This document shows, one piece after another, positions 31,713 to 39,992 of a DNA stretch of 64,000 nt. Each line of letters opens with the position of its first letter. Within the stretch, counting starts at the first letter, position 1. This DNA is from Galactobacillus timonensis. GTDB taxonomy: Bacteria; Bacillota_I; Bacilli_A; Erysipelotrichales; Erysipelotrichaceae. The stretch lies in assembly GCF_900240265.1 (NCBI RefSeq), contig NZ_LT964740.1, forward strand, positions 119,481 to 183,480, in the 5' to 3' direction. The notes beneath the pieces were generated by a model that did no database searches, was not told the origin of the DNA, and was given only the letters and a program-made list of their open reading frames with translations. The translations under genes were made by a program, and so were the position numbers.

Positions 31713-34076
31713 TCAGTTCTCCTTCGTAACTTCCATATTCACCGTGACCGGCTCCAGTCCCGAAGCCCTCACAATGACTGCCGTACTGCCGCTGACGCCT
31801 GTTGTTTTAAGATAGCTGCCGCACATGCCGCCTTCGGCCGTAAAGGTAGAAGGTCCAATCACTTCCAGAACATTCGGATTCACGACAGTTACCGTGACCG
31901 GAAGCTGACAATAGGATGCGACTGTCCCGTATTCATCTTTGATCTGAATGCGAAGCGCACTGACATCGTATGTATCCCCTTCAATAAGATGGCTGCTCGA
32001 GCAGGTGACTTCCAGGTGCAGCTGATGACCGGGCCCCTTCTTCACCTGCTTGACGACCTTGCCATTTCGGATCGCATCAAAGCGCCAGATGATCGCATCG
32101 CTTCCCCAGCCGCCGGCATAGATGCCGTAGAGCCGTGCCGCTTCCTTCATGGTCATATGGTTGACCGCCATCAGCTTCGCTGCCTTTGCCTTGATGGAAA
32201 GCGGAAGCCGGTCCATGCCGTATTTCTGAAAAGCCAGGAGACAGGCGACCACGTCCTTTGCCACCGAAGGATCCATGCCTTCCTTTTCTTCCAGAAGATG
32301 GCCGATCGTATCATCGATCCGGATCGGCGGATGTTTCAGCCCCGCCGAAGGATCCGGATAGAACGACTTCACAAAGTCATCGTTGCGGTACAGCTTCACT
32401 TCATCCGCATTGGTGAAGGCATAAAAGTCACCGATATATCCCGCCGGATAATCACCGATATTCATCGACGAGCTGATCTCAAGCACCGGTTCCTCTTCCT
32501 GCTGCGAAGCATAGACAGCCGCCGCCAGTTTCGGGTTGCGGAAACTGTCAAGGACGCCATGGTAACAGATCCGGTCACCGGATCCGAAATCCTTGTGCGT
32601 CGCATAATCAAACATGCACCAGGCGATACATCCGATATGTGTATGATCCTTCATGGCCGCGTCAAGTACGCGGGCATGCCTTAGTGCATGTTCCTGACGA
32701 TGGAGCGCGTCGTCCCAGCTCTTCGTCGGGAACATGTGGCCGTTGCATTCGGATATGAGCAATGGTGCTTCTTCCTTCGTCACTTCCTTCTTGGAAAGCG
32801 CACCTTTGCCGGTCCCGTTGTAGGAGAAATCATTGAAGGCATACACATCCTCCAGCAAATGGCTGTTCTGCAGATAGCGGACGCCGCTGGTCGGACGCGA
32901 AGGATCGAGGGAATGCGCGATCCGGTTGGTTACGGCATAGAAATCATCATCATCCTGCGACTCATTGATGCGCACGCCCCAGAGAATGATCGACGGATGG
33001 TTGCGGTACTGCTTCACCATTTCTTCGGTATTGGTCATCGCTGTCTGTTTCCAGGACTGATTGCCGATGTGCTGCCAGCCGGGGATTTCCGTAAACACAA
33101 GCAGACCGAGCCGGTCACAGGCATCGATAAAGTATTGGGACTGGGGATAGTGCGAGGTGCGTACCGTATTGACATGAAGCTCCTCTTTCAAAATCCGCGC
33201 ATCCTCTTCCTGCATCGAAGATGGCATCGCATAGCCCACATATGGATAGGACTGGTGACGGTTCAGGCCGCGCAGGAAAACGCGCTCCTCATTGATGTAA
33301 ATCCAGTCATCGTTCACATTGTCACTGCAGGCCCCCAGACGAATCGAGCGGAAGCCAAAGATATAGGTGCGCACATCTTCGCCATACATCACTTTCAGTG
33401 TGTACAGTTTTGGATGATCCGGGCTCCAAAGCTGTGCGTCCGGGACATTGAACTCCTGTATCGCTGCACCGGTATCATCTTTATGAAGCGCAAGGCATTG
33501 ATTGGTCTGCGGATCCATGACCGCTAAGGAAAGCGGTTGTGTCCCTGTGCCTGCATAGGTTAACTCGACCCGCAGATGCCGATACATATCCGCCAGGATA
33601 AACGCATCCTGAACATGACTGAGGGGGCAGATCTCGAGCCACACATCCCGGTACAATCCCCCATAGCAGAGATAATCAATCACAAAGCCAAACGGCGGAA
33701 TCGAGGGATCCTCCCGCGTATCCAGACGGATCGTCAACAGATTGTCCCCATCTTTAAGCGCCTTCGTAAGATCAATCGCAAAGGCCGTATAGCCGCAATG
33801 ATGCGAGCCAAGCAGCGCCCCGTTGAGATAAACCTGTGCCTGATGCGCGGCACCGTCCACATGCAGGATGAAGCTCATCCCTTCTTCTTTATGAACATTT
33901 AATCGCCGCTGGTAAACGAATTCACCTGCATACATCGAAGGATCCGCATTGTGAAGAGGAACCTCTTTCACCGTATGCGGAAGACGGACCGGTGAAAGTG
34001 TCGCATCATACACCGTGCGGCACGAATCATCCCAGGTTCCAAAACGCCAGTCATTATTGAGCATTACTTTCTGCAT
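31713..34076 (-). CDS. Glycoside hydrolase family 2, beta-galactosidase-like
   Basis: 787 residues, cytoplasmic. The N-terminal sugar-binding domain (NNDWRFGTWDDSCR, AHQAQVYLNGALLGSHHCGYTAFAIDLT) and immunoglobulin-like domain precede the TIM barrel, with LRGLNRHQSYPYVGYAM, the acid/base ILWGVRINESQDD and the nucleophile region LLISECNGHMFPTKSWD. C-terminal domains follow. The start may instead be the second Met at 34064, which aligns better with family N-termini. The frame overlaps the end of the TetR gene by 23 bases. Likely substrates are beta-galactosides taken up by the adjacent symporter. Confidence 0.88.
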   Translation of the reverse strand: MQKVMLNNDWRFGTWDDSCRTVYDATLSPVRLPHTVKEVPLHNADPSMYAGEFVYQRRLNVHKEEGMSFILHVDGAAHQAQVYLNGALLGSHHCGYTAFAIDLTKALKDGDNLLTIRLDTREDPSIPPFGFVIDYLCYGGLYRDVWLEICPLSHVQDAFILADMYRHLRVELTYAGTGTQPLSLAVMDPQTNQCLALHKDDTGAAIQEFNVPDAQLWSPDHPKLYTLKVMYGEDVRTYIFGFRSIRLGACSDNVNDDWIYINEERVFLRGLNRHQSYPYVGYAMPSSMQEEDARILKEELHVNTVRTSHYPQSQYFIDACDRLGLLVFTEIPGWQHIGNQSWKQTAMTNTEEMVKQYRNHPSIILWGVRINESQDDDDFYAVTNRIAHSLDPSRPTSGVRYLQNSHLLEDVYAFNDFSYNGTGKGALSKKEVTKEEAPLLISECNGHMFPTKSWDDALHRQEHALRHARVLDAAMKDHTHIGCIAWCMFDYATHKDFGSGDRICYHGVLDSFRNPKLAAAVYASQQEEEPVLEISSSMNIGDYPAGYIGDFYAFTNADEVKLYRNDDFVKSFYPDPSAGLKHPPIRIDDTIGHLLEEKEGMDPSVAKDVVACLLAFQKYGMDRLPLSIKAKAAKLMAVNHMTMKEAARLYGIYAGGWGSDAIIWRFDAIRNGKVVKQVKKGPGHQLHLEVTCSSSHLIEGDTYDVSALRIQIKDEYGTVASYCQLPVTVTVVNPNVLEVIGPSTFTAEGGMCGSYLKTTGVSGSTAVIVRASGLEPVTVNMEVTKEN

Positions 34077-34632
34077 CGTGTACCATCAATCCTTTCATAA
34101 AAATATCAACCATACTGTCCAGGGCTTCGTGATATTTCACCCCTGCCCGTTCCAGTTCATTGCTGGAAACAAAGTATTCAAGATCCGCCGTCGCAATCAG
34201 CCGGAACACCTTCAGGTTGACGGGGCGGATTTTTCCCTGGGCAACGCCTTCTTCCATCAGCGCAATGATCGGCTCCCAGCCGTCTTCCAGATGGCGCCGC
34301 AAATCCTGTGCAATCTTTGGATATTTTTCACCAAGTTCATTGAGCTTTGAAAAGTCCAGTTTCTGATACACATCCGGAAATGCGACCAGTACCTTGGCCA
34401 GCTTTTCTTCCAGCGGAAGATCACTCTTCAGGATTTCTTCCTTCGTATGCTGAATCTGCTCAAAGCCGTACGTCAATAACCCGCTCAGCAGATCCTCCTT
34501 CGAAGGATAAAAGCGGTAAATGGTCTTCTTCGCCCGATGAAGCTGAACAGCCACATCGTCCATCGTAAAATGAAGCCCTTTCTCATGAAACAGCTCCGTT
34601 GCGGCGGAAAGTATCTCTTCTCTTACATCCAT
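34054..34632 (-). CDS. TetR-family transcriptional regulator of the galactoside operon
   Basis: 192 residues. The N-terminal DNA-binding domain is IRD-like MDVREEILSAATELFHEKGLHFTMDDVAVQLHRAKKTIYRFYPSKEDLLSGLL, a clear TetR helix-turn-helix. The C-terminal ligand domain is divergent. It is the first gene of the unit and overlaps the GH2 gene, so it probably regulates its own operon. An inverted repeat (GGAAACT/AGTTTCC) just upstream is a natural operator candidate. GAGGTC precedes the ATG. Confidence 0.88.
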   Translation of the reverse strand: MDVREEILSAATELFHEKGLHFTMDDVAVQLHRAKKTIYRFYPSKEDLLSGLLTYGFEQIQHTKEEILKSDLPLEEKLAKVLVAFPDVYQKLDFSKLNELGEKYPKIAQDLRRHLEDGWEPIIALMEEGVAQGKIRPVNLKVFRLIATADLEYFVSSNELERAGVKYHEALDSMVDIFMKGLMVHDAESNAQ

Positions 34633-34645
34633 GATGACCTCGTTA

Positions 34646-34673
34646 GGAAACTATCAAACCTATTACAGTTTCC
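34646..34673. promoter_or_regulatory. Candidate TetR operator
   Basis: GGAAACT (34646-34652) and AGTTTCC (34667-34673) form a 28-bp interrupted palindrome centred about 27 bases before the regulator's ATG. Confidence 0.5.
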
Positions 34674-34685
34674 ATCATAGTCAAA

Positions 34686-34699
34686 CGTAAGCGCTTACG
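34686..34699. promoter_or_regulatory. cre-like palindrome upstream of the galactoside operon
   Basis: CGTAAGCGCTTACG is a perfect 14-bp palindrome with the core of the CcpA/LacI consensus and only the outermost bases deviating. It overlaps the expected promoter region and would give catabolite repression. Confidence 0.6.
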
Positions 34700-34707
34700 C
34701 AAGCAAA

Positions 34708-34759
34708 ATTAAAAGAAAAAGAGCCTTTACAGAAGAAATATTTCTTCCATAAAAGCTCT
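34708..34759 (-). terminator. Terminator of the envelope-glycan/LCP operon
   Basis: On the minus strand AGAGCTTTTATGGAAGAAA pairs with TTTCTTCTGTAAAGGCTCT (a few mismatches) and is followed by TTTTCTTTT. It lies nine bases after the LCP stop. Confidence 0.8.
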
Positions 34760-34767
34760 GATTCATA

Positions 34768-37215
34768 TCAACCGTTTTGCGGTTCGCCACCAGTTCCGTC
34801 ACCACCAGAATTATTGGTATCCCCGTTATTCGCGGTTTCACTGTTACTCTTAGCCTGGGAATCCCCCGTAGGCTGAGATTCTGTGGGCGGGGATTGAGAA
34901 GGCTGAGATTCTGAGGGTTGAGATTGTGAAGGCTGAGATTCTGAGGGCTGGGATTGCGAAGGCTGAGATTCTGAGGGTTGAGATTGCGAAGGCTGAGATT
35001 CTGAGGGCTGGGATTGCGAAGGCTGAGATTCTGAGGGCTGGGATTGCGAAGGCTGAGATTCTGAGGGCTGCGAAGCGGGTGGATCGGAAGGTGCAGAATA
35101 CGTTACCGTATTTGACAAGCCCGTATCACTGTTGGTGTAGCCATCGCCATGAGCTGTGACCGCAACCGCATAGTTGGCCGATGCAGAAACCGTAAAGGTC
35201 GTCGATGTACCGGAGACCTCCTGGTTCTGTCCACCGCAGGAAACAGAGTATCCCGTCGCATGTTCAACACTGCTCCAGCTGGCGGTGATTGTTGCGCCAT
35301 TGATCGAGATACTGACGCTTGGTGTTGCCAGTTTCTGTCCCGTCGGTTCAGCTGTAGCGGCCGAGGCATTTGCCACCGTGACATTGATCGCGGAGATCGA
35401 ATCAATCGAAGTCCCCTCCGCAACATCCTGTGCCAGAATGGTGCCGGCGGCTACGCTTGTGTCTTCCTGGTACGTCACATAGACCGGAATATTGAAGCTG
35501 TCTGCCCATGCCTGCAGCGTCGTCAGTGAGCGGCCAACATAATTGCCGATCGTTGTCGGAGCCTCTGGCTGCACAACCGTCTCGTTATAGATTTCGCCCG
35601 AGATGGTTGGCTTCGAGAAGTCCCAGTTCACCGAATCCTGCACACTGCTCATCGGCGTAATCGTTGACTTCATATCGATATTGCGCTCAATCGCCTTCCG
35701 TGTATCCGCAATGGAACCATCCCACAAGCGATAGATATACAACGCACTCTGGGTCGCATCATTCCAAAGCGACGAACTGTAGCCCGTCACCCGCGAACCC
35801 TGAATATCAAACACATTCTCCGGATGGTCCTGATCATAGAAACGGTTCACCTTCTGCAGCGCATAGGACATGAAGCTCGTCATCTGATTCACCGTCAGGT
35901 TCGTCTGAATGTTGTTGCCGGCAGCGTCCAGAACCTTCAGGAACGTATTGATATCCCGCGTACGCAGAATTGTACGCACAATCGCCTGAATCACTTCCTG
36001 CTGATGCGCCTGACGCGCAAAGTCACCTGTCGCAAACAAATGCCGCTCACGTGCAAAAGCAAGCGCCTGCTCACCATTTAGAAGAACATCCTTGCCTGCC
36101 GGCACCCATACCGTATAGGAACCGCGCTCACTCGAAGCATTCTGGCCAACAAATTCCGCCGGCGAATCCACCACAATGCCTCCCAGCGCATCAACCACAT
36201 CCACAACACCCTGGAAGTTTGTATCCACGTAATAATCAATATCCACACCGATCAGATTCTCAATCGTCTGAATCGTACAGTCAATGGATACCGCATGCGC
36301 CGCATTCAGCTTGCTCGAACCACCGTTATAACAGCTGATCGGAACATAGGAGTCACGCGCCAGCGACGTCATCGTCACCTTCATCGAAATCGGATTCACC
36401 GAGCAAAGAATCATCGTATCGCTCAATCCATCCGCATTTCCTACCAGCAACACCGTAAACGGCTCCTTCGTAATGTCCTTGTCGGATCCCGAAACATTCG
36501 TCACCGTCACCGTATCTGAGTAATCACCGATCGATTTCGTTCCCGCAAGGAAATCCGAGATGCCGCTCTCATTGGCAAACATCGTCCCGTAGTTGGAAGG
36601 CAGAATGGCCGCATCAATCTCGCCGCCGAATAATCCCAGCAGAAGGCTGCTGTAATCCTGATACTCCTTATAGGACACCGTCGCTCCGCTGGCATCAATG
36701 TTGGTCTTGCCAATGTCCGCCACACTCGTTCCTGTCGCAAAGCCGACCGTCTTGCCATCCAGCGCATTGACCGAGGAAACCGGCTCAGCCGAAGCATCCG
36801 CACTATAAACAACCACCGATGCATTGACCGAGGATGTTGTTGTCGTCGACGTAATCTTATTTACATTACGGTTAATGCGGGCCACCGCATACGTGCCATA
36901 GCCACCGATTACACCCAAAGCGCCAACCAGAACCAGCGAAATAATGTAGAAGTTACGCTGATGTTTCAAGATGGCACGACTAACAATAAAATTCATCACC
37001 CCGATCAGCACCAGAACAATGATATTGACCAGAATGAACTTTCCCTTCGAGAAGGAAGAGAACTGCGTCACATTGAACATCACAAAGATCACAAGCGCCG
37101 TCGCCGCAGCTGAGGCAATCGCAAGCGCCGTATTCAGCTTCGCACGCTTTGCGGGCGTCATGGCCTGTGGCTTTGAGGACCCGGATGACTTTTTATCTTT
37201 TTTCACCGTACTCAT
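34768..37215 (-). CDS. LCP (LytR-CpsA-Psr) family wall-polymer ligase with PASTA, Fn3-like and repeat tail
   Basis: 815 residues, about twice the usual length. Three helices (about 28-50, 60-80, 90-112) recall CpsA-type LCPs. Residues about 128-245 look like a substrate-binding-protein fold (LDGKTVGFATGTSVADIG ... GEIDAAILPSNYGTMF). The LCP domain follows (TVLLVGNADGLSDTMILCSVNP, TSLARDSYVPI, KLNAAHA, LGGIVVDSP, FARERHL). After it come a PASTA-like domain (IGNYVGRSLTTLQAW...), an Fn3-like domain and seven ESQPSQSQPS repeats. LCP enzymes move polymers from undecaprenyl-PP to peptidoglycan. No sortase motif is present. It is the last gene of the operon. Confidence 0.9.
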   Translation of the reverse strand: MSTVKKDKKSSGSSKPQAMTPAKRAKLNTALAIASAAATALVIFVMFNVTQFSSFSKGKFILVNIIVLVLIGVMNFIVSRAILKHQRNFYIISLVLVGALGVIGGYGTYAVARINRNVNKITSTTTTSSVNASVVVYSADASAEPVSSVNALDGKTVGFATGTSVADIGKTNIDASGATVSYKEYQDYSSLLLGLFGGEIDAAILPSNYGTMFANESGISDFLAGTKSIGDYSDTVTVTNVSGSDKDITKEPFTVLLVGNADGLSDTMILCSVNPISMKVTMTSLARDSYVPISCYNGGSSKLNAAHAVSIDCTIQTIENLIGVDIDYYVDTNFQGVVDVVDALGGIVVDSPAEFVGQNASSERGSYTVWVPAGKDVLLNGEQALAFARERHLFATGDFARQAHQQEVIQAIVRTILRTRDINTFLKVLDAAGNNIQTNLTVNQMTSFMSYALQKVNRFYDQDHPENVFDIQGSRVTGYSSSLWNDATQSALYIYRLWDGSIADTRKAIERNIDMKSTITPMSSVQDSVNWDFSKPTISGEIYNETVVQPEAPTTIGNYVGRSLTTLQAWADSFNIPVYVTYQEDTSVAAGTILAQDVAEGTSIDSISAINVTVANASAATAEPTGQKLATPSVSISINGATITASWSSVEHATGYSVSCGGQNQEVSGTSTTFTVSASANYAVAVTAHGDGYTNSDTGLSNTVTYSAPSDPPASQPSESQPSQSQPSESQPSQSQPSESQPSQSQPSESQPSQSQPSESQPSQSQPSESQPSQSPPTESQPTGDSQAKSNSETANNGDTNNSGGDGTGGEPQNG
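34871..35080. repeat. Seven tandem 30-bp repeats coding for ESQPSQSQPS
   Basis: Units begin with GGCTGAGATT at exactly 30-base steps (34871, 34901, 34931, 34961, 34991, 35021, 35051). Differences are single transitions. The repeats lie in the wall-facing tail of the LCP protein. Recombination would change tail length by ten residues per unit. Confidence 0.95.
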
Positions 37216-37217
37216 CT

Positions 37218-38021
37218 TCAGCCCTCACTCTCCGCACTTGCCGAAGCACTGGAACCGTTTGCCGCTTCCCATGCCCGTACCGAATCCATGTCGTAGAACT
37301 CGACGATTTCAAAGCGCCCATCATGATTCACAACCTGAAAGCGCATCTCATTTACAAAGTTGCTCGAAGGCACCGAGGAACCCATCGTGTAGGTCCATGA
37401 CACCTGCACCTGATAGCATGGATAGCTGGTCTGCGGATCCATGGTCGCAACCAGGAAATCATCCGTCTGGAACGTCGCCACATCCGTATTGATCGAAGCT
37501 ACGGCCGGCAGATTTTCACGCCCGTATTGCGAAATGTACAGATCAAGATCCTTATAGTAGTTGTAGCGTGACCAGTCTTCCATCGCCCCCGTCTTATCCG
37601 AGAACCAGTACTGCAGACCGCCGACTTCATAGTTGCCGTCCTTGTTCGACCACGTAAAATAATCACTCACAAAGTTATAGACCACCGCTTCCGCAATTTC
37701 TGCATCACTGCCGCCGGAAAGCGCATCGGTCAGTTTCTGGAAACATTCCTTCTCAAAGTCCGTCGGATTGTTCCCGATTTCATACTGATCATTCTTCATC
37801 GAGCGCTGCGTATCCACGGTCAGCGACGTTTCACTTCCGCTGCCCGTCGTCGTCCGCGCCACAAGAATCACATTGACCAGAAGCGCAACGGCCGCTGCCG
37901 CAGTCACGACCAGAAGAATACGAACCAGAAGACGATTGCGCTTCTTTTCCTTCCGTCGCTGCGGATCTATTTTCTTTTTGGGTTTTACTGACGTAACACC
38001 CGACTGTCCCTGCTGAGTCAT
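37218..38021 (-). CDS. Membrane-anchored extracytoplasmic protein of unknown function
   Basis: 267 residues. A basic cytoplasmic start (KPKKKIDPQRRKEKKRNR) and one helix at about 31-53 (LLVRILLVVTAAAAVALLVNVILVA) leave about 210 residues outside. The outer part has WSNKDGNYEVGGLQYWFSDKT and MDPQTSYPCYQVQVSWTYTMGS, with a single Cys, and ends in a Ser/Ala tail. I do not recognise a domain. It lies between a GtrB-like transferase and the LCP ligase (2-base gap), so a helper role in polymer export or attachment is a reasonable guess. GGAGGTGAAG precedes the ATG. Confidence 0.75.
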   Translation of the reverse strand: MTQQGQSGVTSVKPKKKIDPQRRKEKKRNRLLVRILLVVTAAAAVALLVNVILVARTTTGSGSETSLTVDTQRSMKNDQYEIGNNPTDFEKECFQKLTDALSGGSDAEIAEAVVYNFVSDYFTWSNKDGNYEVGGLQYWFSDKTGAMEDWSRYNYYKDLDLYISQYGRENLPAVASINTDVATFQTDDFLVATMDPQTSYPCYQVQVSWTYTMGSSVPSSNFVNEMRFQVVNHDGRFEIVEFYDMDSVRAWEAANGSSASASAESEG

Positions 38022-38033
38022 TCTTCACCTCCA

Positions 38034-38957
38034 TCAGTCCCGATACTCGTGCTTTACGATGTATGACGGCCGCTGGCGAACCTCATCGTATGTCTTCGCA
38101 AGGTACTCCCCAATGATACCTGCCGCAAGAAGAATAATTCCCCCCAGAAACAAAACAACGGAAATCAAAACCACCGACGACGACACACTGCCGACGATGC
38201 TCAGAATCAAAAGCACAATCAGCTCAATGCCCATCACCGCGCTCAATACGCCGCCAACCCAGGCAGCCGCCCGCAGCGGCGCATCCGTATACTCAATGAT
38301 CCCGTCCAGCGCATAGCGGAACAGCTTCCAGAACGACCACTTCGACTCACCGGCCGCCCGTTCCACGTTCTCATATTCAAGATACTCACTCTTGAAGCCG
38401 ACCCAGACAAACAGCCCCTTCGAAAAACGGTTGCGCTCCTTCAGAGAAAGAATCGCATCCACCACGGGCCGCTTCATCAGACGGAAATCACGCGCACCGT
38501 CCACAATCTCAACTTCCGTATACCTGTTGATCAGCTTATAGAACTTCCGCGCAAACCACGAACGCACCGGAGGCTCCCCTTTACGGTCCACCCGCCGCGT
38601 ACCGACGATGTCATCGCCGTTTTTCTCCATCGTCTCCAGCATCTTCGGCAGCAGGCTCGGTGGATCCTGCAGATCCACGTCCATCACCGTCACAAGATCG
38701 CCTTTGCTTGCCCGAAGACCGGCAAGCAATCCGGCCTCCTTGCCGAAATTGCGGCTGAAATCAATGACCCGCACCGTATCCCGGTGCGCCTCATACAGCT
38801 TCAGCATCTCCTGCAGCGTACCGTCTCGGGAACCGTCATTGACAAAGATCAGCTCATAGGACAGCGGAAGCGTCTTTAATACATCCACCGCCGCTGTATA
38901 AAAAAGAGGAACACTTTTCTCCTCGTTATAGCAAGGCACAACGACACTCAATAACAT
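38034..38957 (-). CDS. GtrB/CsbB-type GT2 polyprenyl-phosphate sugar transferase
   Basis: The start at 38957 (MLLSVVVPCYNEEKSVPLF) has GGAGG seven bases upstream; a longer frame to 38993 overlaps the promoter. 307 residues. The catalytic GT-A domain has ELIFVNDGSRDGT and the metal site VMDVDLQDPPSLL. The QxxRW-like region is replaced by GARDFRLM and ERNRFSKGLF. Two C-terminal helices anchor it. CsbB/GtrB enzymes load glucose or GlcNAc onto undecaprenyl phosphate for use outside the cell. A YfhO protein, the known partner type of CsbB, is encoded 10 kb away at 48.7 kb. TATAAT precedes it by 24 bases. Confidence 0.9.
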   Translation of the reverse strand: MLLSVVVPCYNEEKSVPLFYTAAVDVLKTLPLSYELIFVNDGSRDGTLQEMLKLYEAHRDTVRVIDFSRNFGKEAGLLAGLRASKGDLVTVMDVDLQDPPSLLPKMLETMEKNGDDIVGTRRVDRKGEPPVRSWFARKFYKLINRYTEVEIVDGARDFRLMKRPVVDAILSLKERNRFSKGLFVWVGFKSEYLEYENVERAAGESKWSFWKLFRYALDGIIEYTDAPLRAAAWVGGVLSAVMGIELIVLLILSIVGSVSSSVVLISVVLFLGGIILLAAGIIGEYLAKTYDEVRQRPSYIVKHEYRD

Positions 38958-39017
38958 CGAACAACCTCCAGCACGCTCAAAATTATAAAACAACTATGCA
39001 CAGGAACACAAACCGCC

Positions 39018-39992
39018 CTATACATTGTCCCTTCCAAAATAATGAAAGAACCATGTCAGAAACCCGAGATTCCACCCGTGAACCATCGAAAAATAACGGT
39101 TCTTCAGGCCCCCGAGCGACTTCAGATACGGGTTTTTATGCCAGTTTGGAAACTCCCGGTTCAGCAGATCCCACCCGAGCCGTACTGTCGCCTTGCGATC
39201 GGACGCATCGTCAATCTTGCACGAGCGCAGGAAACTGTTGCCCAGAAAGGCTTTGATCGTAATGTATTCCAGCCCGTCCCGGTACGCATCATAGGTTCCG
39301 TGCTGCCGATACCAGGCCAGGATCCGCTCAAATACGTCGATCATGTTCTTGACCTGTTCATTGTTGTTGTGCGTAATACTGCCCGTATGCTGAAGGTAAT
39401 GCACATACGGACGATCCACAAAGCCAAGACGCTCCACAAACATCGTCAGGCAATAGAGAAAATAGTTGTCCTCATAGCGATCGCCCCTGGGAAAACGGAC
39501 GCCGCTTTTTCTTACAAATTCCGTATCGTAGAGCTTGTTCCAAAGCACCGCAAACAGGGACACCATCATGTCCTGCCCCGCCCCGTACGGCCCTTCCTTC
39601 TGTACCCGCTCCGCATCCGGCCGCGTCCAGTAAAAATCCGACACAACGACCTGCAGATGTTCCCCGGTCATCTTCGCATAGAGATCTGCGACCATTTCCG
39701 GCTCCGCAATATCATCACTGTCGAGAAAGCCGAAGTACGGCGTATTCACATGATCCAGTCCAAAGTTGCGGGCCTCGGCGATCCCTTCATTCTTCTTCGT
39801 AAAAAGAACCAGATCCATCTCCGGATGACTCTTCTGATATGCCAGAAGCACATCCCCCGTACGATCCGTGCTGCCGTCATTGATCGCCATGACCGTCAGG
39901 TCCTGGAAGGTCTGCATACGCAGACTTTCCAGAGTCTTTTCAACCGTCCCTTCGCAATTGAAGCATGGGACAACCATGGTTACCTGTGACAT
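39018..39992 (-). CDS. Glycosyltransferase family 2
   Basis: The start at 39992 (MSQVTMVVPCFNCEGTVEK) has GGAGG in front and overlaps the polymerase gene by 13 bases. The upstream extension to 40202 is a shadow. 324 residues. The GT-A fold shows MAINDGSTDRTGDV, NEGIAEARNFGLD, and the metal motif GFLDSDD. The C-terminal half lacks membrane helices. It should add one sugar of the repeat unit at the cytoplasmic face. It ends about 60 bases before the separate GtrB unit. Confidence 0.9.
   Translation of the reverse strand: MSQVTMVVPCFNCEGTVEKTLESLRMQTFQDLTVMAINDGSTDRTGDVLLAYQKSHPEMDLVLFTKKNEGIAEARNFGLDHVNTPYFGFLDSDDIAEPEMVADLYAKMTGEHLQVVVSDFYWTRPDAERVQKEGPYGAGQDMMVSLFAVLWNKLYDTEFVRKSGVRFPRGDRYEDNYFLYCLTMFVERLGFVDRPYVHYLQHTGSITHNNNEQVKNMIDVFERILAWYRQHGTYDAYRDGLEYITIKAFLGNSFLRSCKIDDASDRKATVRLGWDLLNREFPNWHKNPYLKSLGGLKNRYFSMVHGWNLGFLTWFFHYFGRDNV

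Noticed and set aside
34686-34699. Palindrome CGTAAGCGCTTACG as part of the LCP terminator
   Set aside because: It lies beyond the terminator T-run and matches a cre-type operator better.
34871-35080. Evenly spaced 30-bp repeats that could suggest a CRISPR array
   Set aside because: The repeats are head to tail with no spacers, lie inside the LCP coding frame, and no cas genes are present.
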